A stretch of DNA of 49,969 nt from Prevotellaceae bacterium (GCA_020636675.1 JACJXK010000021.1:1-49969); one strand, 5' to 3'; counted from the stretch's first letter, positions 41,084 through 49,969 are shown. Numbers and translations are program-made. Notes: generated by a model from the letters alone, not told the origin.

Positions 41084-42397
41084 ATGTTTCTAACTAATAG
41101 ATTCATCTTTTATCTGGTCGCAGCAACAGGAGTGCTGGCACTGACACACTTCTGGTCATGGTTCCTTATTATAGGAATCATCTGCTTGTGCATCACCACC
41201 CTGCTGTTTCTGTATGACCTGACAAGCCTATACAAAAGAGACGCAGAGATAAAATGCTGGAGGTCTTGCGACGAACGCTTCTCCAATGGCGACGAGAACA
41301 CGATCTGCATCAACCTGCTCAGCGAATACAGCAAACCCGTGAAGGTCAAAATAATCGATGAGATTCCCGTCGAATTTCAGGAACGCAACTTCCTGCTGCA
41401 AACCGAACTGCTGCCAAATACGCCCAAACAGATACAATACACGCTCACTCCTAAAAGAAGAGGCGAATATGTATTCAACGACCTGCATGTCTATGTCACT
41501 TCCAAACTCCATCTATTGGAACGGAGATTCTCATTCAAAGAATCAAGCAAGGTGAAGGTTTTCCCATCCTTCTCCATCATCCACAACATGGAACTGCTCT
41601 CCATCAGCAACAAGATGCGGGAATGCGGAATAAAAAGCGTGCGAAGGATTGGACACGGAAAAGAGTTTGAACAGATAAAAGAATACGTGCGTGGAGACGA
41701 CTACCGAACCATCAACTGGAAAGCGACCGCCCGCAAACACGGACTCATGTGTAATCTCTATTGCGATGAGCAGTCGCAGCAGATATACAACATCATAGAC
41801 AAAGGCCGAGGCATGCAGCACGCATTTCACAACATGACTTTGCTGGACTACTCCATCAACGCAGCTCTGGCCTTGTCTTACGTCACTTTGGAGCACAATG
41901 ACAACGCAGGGCTCATCACCTTCGAAAAAAGCATAGACTCCCATGTTCCGGCATCTAAAGTACCCAAACAGATGGCGAAAATCATGGAAGTTCTCTATCG
42001 GGAAGACACCTCGTTCATCCAGAGCGACTACTCCACCCTTTACGAATATTGCAACAGAAAGATAAACAAACGCAGTTTGATGGTTATCTATACGACCTTC
42101 GACAGCATGATAAGCATGGAACGACAGTTGCCATATCTCCGCAAACTATCCGTAAAACATGTAGTCCTGGTCGTATTCTTCAAGGATAAGGAATTGGACG
42201 AACTGATTGCCAAAACACCAGCAACCAAGTTAGAATATTTTGAACACGTCACAGCCGAGAAGTTCGACTTCGAAAAAAAACTGATAGTGAACAGCCTACA
42301 ACGTCATGGCATCTACTCCATCCTCACCGAACCGGAAAGACTGACCATCAACGTCATCAATAAATATTTGGAGATGAAGGCAAGGCAAATGATATAG
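41084..42397 (+). CDS. DUF58 / vWA-like protein
   Basis: 437 aa with two N-terminal membrane helices (FIFYLVAATGVLALTHFW, FLIIGIICLCITTLLFLY). A beta-rich region (about 60-160) precedes the DUF58 core GDDYRTINWKATARKHGLM at about 206-224. The C-terminal third has a von Willebrand-A-like layout (YNIIDKGRGM… for the metal site, LMVIYTTFDSM later), but the classical DxSxS is altered to DKGRG, so metal binding may be lost. It closes the five-gene operon. MoxR-DUF58 pairs are commonly taken to assemble or activate cell-envelope or metal-dependent proteins; no client is identified here. Confidence 0.87.
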   Translation: MFLTNRFIFYLVAATGVLALTHFWSWFLIIGIICLCITTLLFLYDLTSLYKRDAEIKCWRSCDERFSNGDENTICINLLSEYSKPVKVKIIDEIPVEFQERNFLLQTELLPNTPKQIQYTLTPKRRGEYVFNDLHVYVTSKLHLLERRFSFKESSKVKVFPSFSIIHNMELLSISNKMRECGIKSVRRIGHGKEFEQIKEYVRGDDYRTINWKATARKHGLMCNLYCDEQSQQIYNIIDKGRGMQHAFHNMTLLDYSINAALALSYVTLEHNDNAGLITFEKSIDSHVPASKVPKQMAKIMEVLYREDTSFIQSDYSTLYEYCNRKINKRSLMVIYTTFDSMISMERQLPYLRKLSVKHVVLVVFFKDKELDELIAKTPATKLEYFEHVTAEKFDFEKKLIVNSLQRHGIYSILTEPERLTINVINKYLEMKARQMI

Positions 42398-42431
42398 ACA
42401 GATACATTTTTTCGTTACAGACAATTCTTAG

Positions 42432-42540
42432 TTAGTAACAATAAAAAAATAACTTCCGCAGATTTCTGCTTACCAAGATTTAAATGCAAAGAGTTTTTCT
42501 ATTAAAAAGTTGCGGAAGTTATTCTTTAATCATTACTTAA
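42432..42540. repeat. MITE-like element, copy 2 (109 bp)
   Basis: Inverse orientation of 28622-28728 and nearly identical to it, including the core AATAACTTCCGCA / TGCGGAAGTTATT and the inner TTTAAATGCAAAGAG. It lies in the gap between the DUF58 gene and the AT-rich lipoprotein gene. Confidence 0.8.
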
Positions 42541-42608
42541 TTATTCAAATTATCTCAGTAACGAAAACACTTCTGCGTATGCAAAAAAGATAATAGGACA
42601 ATGGGGTT

Positions 42609-43181
42609 ATGGAAAATGTATTCAAAATAATGATCTTTTTTTTGTTGTTTGCTTGCAACAAAGAGGACTCTGTTGAAGTGAAAATCACTGAAGTTTCAAC
42701 TAATCTGGAGAGAAATGAAAATTTGGGTTTCCCTGATTTGGTTATTTCTTATTCAGTGTTTAATAACACTAAAAAAGACATTCTTCTATCAGATGAATAT
42801 GTGTATAAATCTGAATTTTTAAAATTTCCGTATTTAGGACATCTTGTGTTGAAAAATCCAATTTTCATTTTAACCGGTGACACTTTATACGGAAGGAGAA
42901 TGAATGTAAGGGAGAATGAAAATAATCTTAATTTTCAAATCCTTAAATATGGAGAAATATCAAATGTCAAGTTTGAAATTTTCTATCAAGAAATAAAAAA
43001 ATTATATGAAGAGAAGTATGTGAAAAAATTTGATAGAATACAGGATTTTATGATATTTCTTGTGTCGAAAGGTGTTTTAAGTGTGCAATATATGGAAGGA
43101 AAAGAGATAAAAACGAAGCAGTCCTGTGGTATGAATTTAAAGTTTCGTAAATATCGAGAATATGATGATATAGAGGAATAA
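42609..43181 (+). CDS. AT-rich putative lipoprotein, unknown
   Basis: 190 aa. The N-terminus MENVFKIMIFFLLFACNKED has a lipobox-like LFAC with C16, so it is probably a lipoprotein. The rest is mixed and rich in Lys, Glu, Asn and Phe, without a family I recognise; a beta-rich fold near 22-90 (VEVKITEVSTNLERNENL onward) is likely. Codons are far more A/T-rich than in the operon before it, and the MITE-like element is close upstream, which points to acquired DNA. No recognisable partner is near. It could be an envelope or immunity-type lipoprotein, but that is a guess. Confidence 0.65.
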   Translation: MENVFKIMIFFLLFACNKEDSVEVKITEVSTNLERNENLGFPDLVISYSVFNNTKKDILLSDEYVYKSEFLKFPYLGHLVLKNPIFILTGDTLYGRRMNVRENENNLNFQILKYGEISNVKFEIFYQEIKKLYEEKYVKKFDRIQDFMIFLVSKGVLSVQYMEGKEIKTKQSCGMNLKFRKYREYDDIEE

Positions 43182-43390
43182 TCGGCAGTGTACCATGTGA
43201 TGTTTTTTTGTCTGTAATCTATTATAGATCAACACACGAGGATAGAGGCACGGCCATCCTCCGCGGCCATTGACGAGCGTATGCCTAACTATGGCGAGGC
43301 GTTGCTCAAAAAATCATGTAGTTCGGGAATCTACTACGTCCGAAACAAAAGACGACGGACAAGGCGTCTATGTGTCTTCACGAGAGAAGA
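43182..43390. other. Gap between orphan lipoprotein and exporter operon
   Basis: Contains CCTCCGCGGCCAnnGnCGA, faintly like the repeat at 34.1 kb, and a weak minus-strand hairpin AGACG/CGTCT (43369-43350) followed by TTTT that may end the exporter transcript. Confidence 0.35.
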
Positions 43391-44617
43391 TCATTCATAA
43401 CGAATAGCCTCTATCGGATCCAACTCCGAGGCTTTCTTTGCAGGATACCATCCGAAAAATATTCCCGTAACTGTACATACGGCAAAAGAAAGTACAACGG
43501 AATAGAGTTGTATATAAATAGGCCAATTGAGCAACAACTTCACAGCAAAAGAACAAAATACGCCCAACACCACCCCAATAATACCACCTGTGATGCTAAT
43601 CAACACCGCCTCTATCAAGAACTGAGACAATATGTCACGACCCCGCGCTCCGACAGACATCCGCAATCCGATTTCACGTGTACGCTCCGTCACAGAGACA
43701 TACATGATGTTCATGATACCGATACCGCCCACCACCAAGGAGATGCCTGCAATACAAGCCAGAAGGACCGTCATCAAATCTGTCGTTGAACTCATCATGG
43801 AGCTTAACTCCTCTTGTGAACGGATGGAGAAATCGTCATCTTCCGAATCCTTCAATTTATGGTTGGCTCGCATAATCTCCGAAATCTCTTCCGTTGCCTT
43901 GGTGGTCATCTCCTCCGAAACTGCCGACGCATAGATACCCTGGAGATAAGTGACTGCCAAAACCCTTTTTTGTATCGTCGTATATGGGGCCAGAACAATA
44001 TCGTCCTGATCCATGCCCATACTGTTATACCCCTTCGCCGCAAGGACTCCCACTATACGGAACGGTATCTTATTGAAACGGACAACCTTTCCTATCGGAT
44101 CATCGCCTGAGGTAAAAAGATTATCGACAACCGTCTTGCCTACCACACACACTTTGGCCGAACTCCGGATGTCCTGGTCGGTAAACATATCCCCCTCTCC
44201 TATAGAAAGTTTTCTTATCTCCAGATACTCCGTAGAGACACCATAAATGGAACTAGGATAGTTATTGGCTCCATAAATGAACTGACCATTACTACTGACG
44301 GATGGAGATGCCACAGACACGTGTTTGGCCTTCTCTACGATTCCTTTGTAGTCTTCCAGCTTGATGGTCTGCATACTGGATGCACTCTGCCTCACTCCTC
44401 CACCTCGCTTGTCCATGTTGCCGGGATTAATCATAATCATATTAGACCCCATCTCTGAAATCTGCGCTTGGATGCTTCTTTTTGATCCTTGACCAATGGC
44501 AAGCATGGTGATGACAGAACCAACTCCGATGATGATTCCCAACATAGTCAAGAAACCTCTCAACTTATTGTTGTTCAGCGCACGTAAGGCTATCTTTAAT
44601 AAATTTGCTGCGTTCAT
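43391..44617 (-). CDS. MacB-type ABC exporter permease (FtsX-like)
   Basis: 408-aa permease of the MacB/FtsX class. The first helix (RGFLTMLGIIIGVGSVITML, about 20-39) is followed by a large periplasmic domain (about 45-275) and then three helices with the typical MNIMYVSVTERTREIGLRMS at about 305-324. In classical MacB the ATPase is fused in front; here it is the separate upstream gene at 44669. With the adaptor at 45430 it forms a tripartite exporter that would need a TolC-like channel encoded elsewhere. Possible substrates are peptides, lipids or macrolide-like compounds. Confidence 0.9.
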   Translation of the reverse strand: MNAANLLKIALRALNNNKLRGFLTMLGIIIGVGSVITMLAIGQGSKRSIQAQISEMGSNMIMINPGNMDKRGGGVRQSASSMQTIKLEDYKGIVEKAKHVSVASPSVSSNGQFIYGANNYPSSIYGVSTEYLEIRKLSIGEGDMFTDQDIRSSAKVCVVGKTVVDNLFTSGDDPIGKVVRFNKIPFRIVGVLAAKGYNSMGMDQDDIVLAPYTTIQKRVLAVTYLQGIYASAVSEEMTTKATEEISEIMRANHKLKDSEDDDFSIRSQEELSSMMSSTTDLMTVLLACIAGISLVVGGIGIMNIMYVSVTERTREIGLRMSVGARGRDILSQFLIEAVLISITGGIIGVVLGVFCSFAVKLLLNWPIYIQLYSVVLSFAVCTVTGIFFGWYPAKKASELDPIEAIRYE

Positions 44618-44668
44618 ACATTAAAATTTGAACATAAATTTGAACAGACAACGATGTCCAAAACAAAA

Positions 44669-45418
44669 TCAATTATCCACTTTTGGCAAAGAATCCAACA
44701 CCTCTTTGGCCGACTTGACGGCATCATTATGCGTATCTTCTACAACACGGCCATCCTTCAACACAATATTACGGCTACTGAACTGCGACAGTTCCGGATT
44801 GTGGGTCACAAAGATGATGGTACGTCCCTTCGCATGAAGTTCTTGGAATAACACTAAGATCTCATAAGATGTCCGTGAATCCAAATTTCCAGTGGCCTCG
44901 TCCGCCAAAATGATGACGGGATCGTTGACCAAAGCTCTGGCAATGGCCACGCGTTGTTGCTGTCCGCCAGACATCTGGTTGGATTTATGGTTCAACCTAT
45001 CGGCCAAACCGACAGCCGTCAAAGCCTCTATGGCCTTGTTCTGCCTCTGCAGAGCCGACACCGACGAGTTATACATCAACGGCAACTCCACATTCTCTAT
45101 GGCAGTCGTCTTTGCCAATAGATTATAACTCTGAAACACGAAACCGATCTTTCTATTTCTAAGAATGGCCCTATCGTTCTTATTCATTGTCCGGACAGAG
45201 ACGCCATCCAAAAAATAATCGCCGAAAGAAGGGGTGTCCAAACACCCCAAAGTATTCAGCAACGTGGATTTTCCGGAGCCACTAGTACCCATAATGGTGA
45301 CAAACTCTCCGGCAAAGATGGAGAAGGTGACACCACGCAACGCATGTACCTCCTCTTCTCCCACCTTGAAATCTCGACGTATGTCACGAAGTTCTATAAT
45401 AGCTTTTTTTGTCTCCAT
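44669..45418 (-). CDS. ABC exporter ATPase (MacB/LolD class)
   Basis: 249-aa cytoplasmic ATPase. Walker A is GTSGSGKST at 44-52, the signature is SGGQQQRVAIARAL, and Walker B is IILADEATGNLDS, the EATGNLD variant typical of the MacB/LolD/FtsE class. FQSYNLLAKTTAIENVELPL gives the Q-loop. It energises the permease 51 bp downstream; the adaptor gene ends 11 bp before its start. Three genes, one strand, one promoter. Confidence 0.93.
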   Translation of the reverse strand: METKKAIIELRDIRRDFKVGEEEVHALRGVTFSIFAGEFVTIMGTSGSGKSTLLNTLGCLDTPSFGDYFLDGVSVRTMNKNDRAILRNRKIGFVFQSYNLLAKTTAIENVELPLMYNSSVSALQRQNKAIEALTAVGLADRLNHKSNQMSGGQQQRVAIARALVNDPVIILADEATGNLDSRTSYEILVLFQELHAKGRTIIFVTHNPELSQFSSRNIVLKDGRVVEDTHNDAVKSAKEVLDSLPKVDN

Positions 45419-45429
45419 ACATCCTCGTT

Positions 45430-46632
45430 TTATTTTCTCTTGTTTCCTCCCCCCGGACGCTGTGGCATAAACGGGCTCTTCTCGCCCTGCGCACCCATCT
45501 CTTTTGGAAAATCACCGTCCATCTCGTTCAGTTCCATAGACGAGACGATGACACGGTCGCCCTTGTTCAATCCCGATTTTATCTCCGTACGGGTTCCATT
45601 GGTCACACCTATTGTAACTTGCTTTTGTATGGCCTTGTCACGGTCAAGCACCCAAAGGGTTTTTCCCTTGATTCCTTCTGGAAGTCTTTGGATATCCATA
45701 TTAGGAGGCAGCAACGTGGAGTCCATCACAAAACGGAAAGCTTTGTTGGGCAACGTAAGCACGTTGTTCATCTCAAACGTATAGATGTTGATGTTGGCCG
45801 TCAGACCCGGCTTCAGCTTCAAATCCGGATTGGGAGCGTTCACGATTACCTCGTAAGTCACCACATTAGAGTTGGTCGTGGCCTCCAGACGCACCTGCGT
45901 AACCATACCCGTAAAGGTATCTTCGGGATAGGCATCCACCGTAAACGAGACACGCAGGCCCTCCTTCACCTGACCAATGTCGGCCTCGTCAACATTGGCC
46001 ACCACCTGCATCTTGGTCAGGTCGTTGGCAATCGTAAACAAGGTTGGAGTACTGAAGCTCGCAGCCACCGTCTGACCCTCATCCACCGAACGGGAGATCA
46101 CAACGCCGTCTATCGGCGAATAAATCATCGCATAATTCAGATTGGTCTGTGCCTTATTCAAATCAGACAAAGACTTATCCAACGAATTCTTCGACTTTTC
46201 ATATTGATATTCATAAGTCTCGAAATCCGAATCGCTGATCAGCTGTTTGTCATGCAGACCTTTATTTCTCAAATACGTCTTCTTCTGATATTCGAACTCC
46301 GTTTTGCTGGTGTTGTAATCGGACTGTTTTGACTTCAGTTCGGAAGAGAGCACGCTCTTATCCAATTCGGCAAGAAGCTGTCCCTTCTTCACCTGCGAGT
46401 TATAATCCACATACAACTTACTGATTGTACCGGATACCTGCGTACCGACCTCCACCTGCGAAATAGGTTCGACCGTACCTGTTGCCGTGACCGAATTCCG
46501 GATGTTTCCAACAGAAACGACTTCCGTATCCACTACCGAGGTTGGTTTTGGTCGACCAAAAAGCAAGAAATAGACGGCAACGGCGACAAGCAATAACATC
46601 ACCAGCCATAACATCATCTTCTTTCTATTCAT
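45430..46632 (-). CDS. Periplasmic adaptor (MacA/HlyD-like) of the ABC exporter
   Basis: 400-aa membrane-fusion protein. One N-terminal helix (MMLWLVMLLLVAVAVYFLLF) anchors it in the inner membrane. The lipoyl half-motifs are around VEVGTQVSGTISKLYVDYNS (about 62-81) and YSPIDGVVISRSVDEGQTV (about 168-186), separated by a coiled-coil hairpin (about 90-165, rich in Lys, Glu, Leu: LDKSLSDLNKAQTNLNY). Beta-barrel and membrane-proximal domains follow. The Pro/Gly/Arg-rich tail MPQRPGGGNKRK is odd. It is first gene of the exporter operon, with a consensus promoter at 46702-46672. Confidence 0.9.
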   Translation of the reverse strand: MNRKKMMLWLVMLLLVAVAVYFLLFGRPKPTSVVDTEVVSVGNIRNSVTATGTVEPISQVEVGTQVSGTISKLYVDYNSQVKKGQLLAELDKSVLSSELKSKQSDYNTSKTEFEYQKKTYLRNKGLHDKQLISDSDFETYEYQYEKSKNSLDKSLSDLNKAQTNLNYAMIYSPIDGVVISRSVDEGQTVAASFSTPTLFTIANDLTKMQVVANVDEADIGQVKEGLRVSFTVDAYPEDTFTGMVTQVRLEATTNSNVVTYEVIVNAPNPDLKLKPGLTANINIYTFEMNNVLTLPNKAFRFVMDSTLLPPNMDIQRLPEGIKGKTLWVLDRDKAIQKQVTIGVTNGTRTEIKSGLNKGDRVIVSSMELNEMDGDFPKEMGAQGEKSPFMPQRPGGGNKRK

Positions 46633-46671
46633 AATAACTATCTTTTATTTCCTTAAAATTTCACACACGCA

Positions 46672-46702
46672 AACTTAAACAATCCGTATCCATACCACAA
46701 AA
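46672..46702 (-). promoter_or_regulatory. Promoter of the tripartite exporter operon
   Basis: Minus strand TTTG (46702-46699), 19-nt spacer, TAAGTTTG (46679-46672), 39 nt before the adaptor start. Confidence 0.8.
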
Positions 46703-46781
46703 AAGCCAAACATATTGCCATATTTCATCGACCAAACAGAAAGAAAACCATACAAACGGGAAAAACGACAACCATCCTAAA

Positions 46782-46818
46782 AGGAGGGCCCCACTCTCTT
46801 AAAGCGGGGCCCTCCTTA
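46782..46818 (-). terminator. Terminator after trxB
   Basis: AAGGAGGGCCCC / GGGGCCCTCCTT, a GC-rich 12-bp perfect stem with a 13-nt loop. On the minus strand TTTT follows, ending the ftsK-lolA-trxB run before the exporter promoter. Confidence 0.8.
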
Positions 46819-46841
46819 TTATTTTCAACGGAATCCGATTA

Positions 46842-47780
46842 TCATTTGGCGTCGTTCTCCACAAGGTAGCGTTCTGCTTCCATGGCAGCCTTACAGCCGC
46901 TAGCGGCAGCCGTTATTGCCTGTCGGTAACGAGGATCGGCCACATCGCCGGCAGCAAAGACGCCCGGTACGTTCGTTATCGGCGTAGCACCCTCCGTCTT
47001 TATATAACCCTCCTTGTCCGTATGGAGATATTCTGAGAATAGTTTCGAGTTAGGATTATGTCCAATGGCAAGAAACAAACCATCGATAGGCAAAGAAAGT
47101 TCCTCCTCTTCACCCCCTCTATTTTTCAACAACATGGCACCCTCCACACCATTCTCCCCATAAAGGCCAATCACCTCATGTTTGAACATGACCTCTATGT
47201 TTTCCTGTTTCATGACACGATCCTGCATGACCTTCGATGCTCGCAAGTAATCTTTCCGGACCAGGAGATGGACTTTTTTGCATAGACCGGACAAGTAAAG
47301 CGCATCTTCACAAGCAGTATCGCCACCACCAACAACGGCCACCGTCTTTTTTCTGTAAAAGAAACCGTCGCAAGTAGCACAGGCAGAAACGCCCATACCT
47401 GCATATTTCGCTTCGTCCGGCAAGCCTAGATATTTGGCGGAAGCTCCAGTAGAGACGATAACCACCATTGCCTCTATCTCCTTCTCACCGTCAACAATGA
47501 CGAGATTATGGTTTTGCTTGAGCTCCACTTTAGTCACTACACCAAAACGGATGTCCGTTCCGAAACGTAACGCCTGGTTCCGCAAATCCTCCATCATCTG
47601 AGTACCTGATATTCCGGTAGGATAGCCGGGAAAGTTTTCGATGTCTGTGGTGGTGGTCAACTGTCCGCCAGGAAGCACACCTTCATACAATACCGGCATG
47701 AGGTTGGCTCTCGCCGCGTAGATGGCTGCCGTATATCCGGCAGGTCCTGATCCAATGATCAAGCATTTTATCTTTTCCAT
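46842..47780 (-). CDS. trxB: Thioredoxin-disulfide reductase
   Basis: 312-aa flavoenzyme that reduces thioredoxin with NADPH. FAD-binding GSGPAGYTAA is at 10-19. The redox pair is C134-A-T-C137 in CATCDGFFY, and the NADPH loop GGGDTACEDALYL lies just after it. The final FAD piece is GVFAAGDVADPRYRQAITAA near 275-294. All features of low-molecular-weight TrxB are intact. It lies 52 bp after lolA on the same strand, and a strong hairpin follows. Confidence 0.95.
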   Translation of the reverse strand: MEKIKCLIIGSGPAGYTAAIYAARANLMPVLYEGVLPGGQLTTTTDIENFPGYPTGISGTQMMEDLRNQALRFGTDIRFGVVTKVELKQNHNLVIVDGEKEIEAMVVIVSTGASAKYLGLPDEAKYAGMGVSACATCDGFFYRKKTVAVVGGGDTACEDALYLSGLCKKVHLLVRKDYLRASKVMQDRVMKQENIEVMFKHEVIGLYGENGVEGAMLLKNRGGEEEELSLPIDGLFLAIGHNPNSKLFSEYLHTDKEGYIKTEGATPITNVPGVFAAGDVADPRYRQAITAAASGCKAAMEAERYLVENDAK

Positions 47781-47832
47781 GATTATCTGTTATTATTAAT
47801 ATTCACACAAAAAGGGTATATAAATCAAAAGA

Positions 47833-48504
47833 TCAACGCAAGTCAACCACTTCAATACCTTTCACCGAAGATGGATTGAAGACAAACAGAGAATCGGGCA
47901 AGGCGGTCGCATCCGTCTTGGTCACCGTCAGCATGGTATTCACGCCACCTTTACCCTGCATACGGATAGAGTGAAAAGCCATACTCTCCTTTTCTATCGT
48001 AATGGAGATGATGGAATACTCTCCTTTCAGATTGTCAGGATAGAGTTCGACCACATCATACGTCTTGCCGCCTTCCTTACGGGCACCCATGTACTTCATC
48101 TTATAACCCTGCTGATATGACTTCATCAACAACAAAGGATTGATATCCTTCAAATCGGCGGCAGACGGATTGGAGATGGTCACTTCATTAGCATCCTGCA
48201 TAAATACAGATTGTGTTTTCCCATCAAAATAAGTAACAACACCCGCCACAGAAAGTTTAAACTTATCCCCCTTCAACTGAATTTTTCCGGGAATGCTCTC
48301 CTTCTTGTCATTACGGGTATTCTCGATGAGAACCATAAAATCGGCAGACAAACCGTTCTTGCTGTCGAAATGGGCAGTCGCCTTATCCAATAGGGCTTTC
48401 GCCTTGGGGTCCACCACCTTATCGCTCCGGTTTTGACCCAACAGAGAATGACCGCAACAGAAAAGCGCGATCAGAACAAATATTTTAAAAGCACTTCTTT
48501 TCAT
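47833..48504 (-). CDS. LolA-like outer-membrane lipoprotein carrier
   Basis: 223-aa periplasmic protein with a signal peptide (FKIFVLIALFCCGHSLLGQ, cut near residue 24). The half-open beta-barrel of LolA is suggested by FDSKNGLSADFMVLIENTRN, GKIQLKGDKFKLSVAGVVTY and FDGKTQSVFMQDANEVTIS. LolA ferries lipoproteins from LolCDE to the outer membrane. This phylum often has several LolA-like proteins with uncertain clients, so the assignment stays at family level. It lies 39 bp after ftsK, as is common in Bacteroidales. Confidence 0.85.
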   Translation of the reverse strand: MKRSAFKIFVLIALFCCGHSLLGQNRSDKVVDPKAKALLDKATAHFDSKNGLSADFMVLIENTRNDKKESIPGKIQLKGDKFKLSVAGVVTYFDGKTQSVFMQDANEVTISNPSAADLKDINPLLLMKSYQQGYKMKYMGARKEGGKTYDVVELYPDNLKGEYSIISITIEKESMAFHSIRMQGKGGVNTMLTVTKTDATALPDSLFVFNPSSVKGIEVVDLR

Positions 48505-48543
48505 AACTTTTTGTATTTAAAGGAGATCATCTACAGATCTCCG

Positions 48544-49969
48544 TTATCTGTTTTTCATTGAAGACAACATCATATCCAGTTGGGTAAGGTCAACAACAAG
48601 CACCTCGCGCGCCTTACTACCCTTGGCCGGACCCACAATATTGGCAGCCTCCAGTTGGTCCATGATACGTCCTGCACGGTTATAGCCGATGGAGAACTTT
48701 CTCTGAATCAAAGAAGTAGATCCTATCTGTTCGGAAACTATAAGTTCGGCAGCTTGATCAAACATCGGGTCACGGTTGGAAAGATCCACACCACCAACCG
48801 AACTTTCACCACCTTCGCCGCCATCATACTCAGGCAACAAGAAAGCGGTAGGATAACCCTGCTGCACACCGATAAAGTCGGCTATGCGCTCCACCTCCGG
48901 CGTATCCACGAACGCACATTGTACACGCGTCAGGTCGCTTCCCTGAAGGAAAAGCATATCTCCACGTCCTATCAGCTGGTTGGCACCCGGAGCATCGAGA
49001 ATGGTACGCGAGTCTATCATGGAAGCCACACGGAAAGCCAAACGTGCAGGGAAGTTGGCCTTAATCGTACCGGTAATGATGTTGGTCGTTGGACGTTGGG
49101 TGGCAATGACCATGTGTATGCCCACCGCACGTGCCAACTGGGCAATACGCGCGATAGGGAGCTCCACCTCCTTGCCTGCCGTCATGATCAGATCGCCAAA
49201 CTCATCTATAATCACCACTATGTATGGCAGATAACGATGTCCGTGCTGCGGATTCAACCTACGGTTGATGAATCTATCGTTATATTCCTTTATGTTACGG
49301 ACCCTAGCCTTCTTCAATAAATCATAGCGGCTATCCATCTCCTTCGTCAGCGAATTGAGGGTCTCCACCACCTTGGTGACATCGGTCACGATGGCCTCGT
49401 CCATGTCCGGGAGTTTGGCCAAGAAGTGACGTTCTATGTTAGAATAGACGGTAAACTCCACCTTCTTAGGATCGACCATGACAAACTTCAGCTGCGAAGG
49501 ATGTTTTTTGTACAACAGAGAGGTGATGATGGCATTCAGTCCGACAGACTTTCCTTGTCCTGTAGCTCCGGCAACCAACAAGTGCGGCATCTTGGCCAAA
49601 TCTGTGACAAAAACCTCATTGGTAATCGTCTTTCCGAAAGCGACAGGAAGGTCGTATTTGCTCTCCTGAAACTTTTTAGAAGCAAGCACGCTCCTCATTG
49701 GAACAATCTGCGCATCTTTATTCGGCACCTCTATACCTATCGTTCCCTTTCCAGGAATAGGCGCAATGATACGGATACCCAAAGCCGAAAGGCTCAATGC
49801 GATATCATTCTCCAGATTCTTGATTTTAGAGATACGCACACCCGGAGCAGGAACAATTTCGTAAAGGGTCACCGTAGGACCAACCGTCGCTTTTACCGTA
49901 TCAATTTTTATACCATAATTTTCGAGTGTCTGGACAATCTTCTCCTTATTGGCATTCTGTTCCTCCATG
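48544..49969 (-). CDS. ftsK: DNA translocase FtsK, C-terminal part (runs off the window)
   Basis: At least 475 codons of the FtsK/SpoIIIE motor; the N-terminal membrane region lies beyond the window edge, so this is a partial view, not a truncated gene. It shows the alpha domain (about 1-110, ITVKATVGPTV-like strands), Walker A GATGQGKSV, and Walker B YIVVIIDEFGDLI. The conserved ATQRPTTNIITGTIKANFPA and the C-terminal gamma winged helix (from about 405: LIQRKFSIGYNRAGRIMDQL), which reads KOPS sites, follow. The protein pumps DNA at the closing septum for XerCD resolution. lolA and trxB follow on the same strand. Confidence 0.95.
   Translation of the reverse strand, partial: MEEQNANKEKIVQTLENYGIKIDTVKATVGPTVTLYEIVPAPGVRISKIKNLENDIALSLSALGIRIIAPIPGKGTIGIEVPNKDAQIVPMRSVLASKKFQESKYDLPVAFGKTITNEVFVTDLAKMPHLLVAGATGQGKSVGLNAIITSLLYKKHPSQLKFVMVDPKKVEFTVYSNIERHFLAKLPDMDEAIVTDVTKVVETLNSLTKEMDSRYDLLKKARVRNIKEYNDRFINRRLNPQHGHRYLPYIVVIIDEFGDLIMTAGKEVELPIARIAQLARAVGIHMVIATQRPTTNIITGTIKANFPARLAFRVASMIDSRTILDAPGANQLIGRGDMLFLQGSDLTRVQCAFVDTPEVERIADFIGVQQGYPTAFLLPEYDGGEGGESSVGGVDLSNRDPMFDQAAELIVSEQIGSTSLIQRKFSIGYNRAGRIMDQLEAANIVGPAKGSKAREVLVVDLTQLDMMLSSMKNR

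Overview
The window reads as a chromosomal segment of a Bacteroidales bacterium (Bacteroidota). The evidence is the promoter grammar (TTTG, a 19-20 nt spacer, then TAnnTTTG) seen upstream of many genes, and typical family content: PorT-like beta-barrel, DUF4350/DUF4129/MoxR/DUF58 cluster, split MacA/MacB-type exporter, glutamine-dependent NAD synthetase next to topoisomerase III. The genus cannot be fixed by eye. No rRNA, tRNA or CRISPR array was seen.

Layout. 1-4.9 kb: a KamA-family radical SAM aminomutase, an intact IS3-type element with a programmed -1 frameshift, a small DUF4234 membrane protein, and repeat-rich non-coding DNA. 4.9-8.4 kb: an operon-like run of aminotransferase, HPP-like membrane protein and AlkD-type DNA glycosylase, then a small heat-shock protein. 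8.7-12.9 kb: a POT peptide transporter facing two sulfur-assimilation genes on the minus strand (cysK, then a metY-type sulfhydrylase), with a candidate operator over the cysK promoter. 13.2-18.4 kb: an eight-LysM protein fused to a periplasmic-binding domain, a PorT-like barrel, and an ABC-F ATPase. 18.8-23.5 kb: cupin, secreted leucine-rich-repeat protein, lipocalin, patatin phospholipase, Maf pyrophosphatase and a DUF1232 protein.

23.5-29.8 kb is the accessory part. Two Rpn-family nuclease genes share a 645-bp stretch with no visible difference but have different repeat-rich tails. Between them lie a NUDIX gene whose 5' end was split by an IS5-family element (4-bp target duplication still visible), a pair of membrane proteins, and a short MITE-like element whose second copy lies near 42.5 kb.

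29.9-50 kb: nadE and topB (TTG start), an M16 peptidase, a DUF805 protein, divergent RDD and SpoIIM genes with overlapping promoters, the SpoIIM-DUF4129-DUF4350-MoxR-DUF58 operon, an AT-rich lipoprotein orphan, a tripartite ABC exporter (adaptor, ATPase, permease), and the ftsK-lolA-trxB run, with ftsK cut by the window edge.

Intergenic DNA carries several dispersed imperfect repeats and hairpins shared between distant gaps. The most interesting signals are the Rpn pair (possible intragenic antitoxin and gene conversion), the two hairpins near 19.2-19.4 kb with compensatory changes, the KamA homologue lacking both lysine-recognising aspartates, and the MITE pair.
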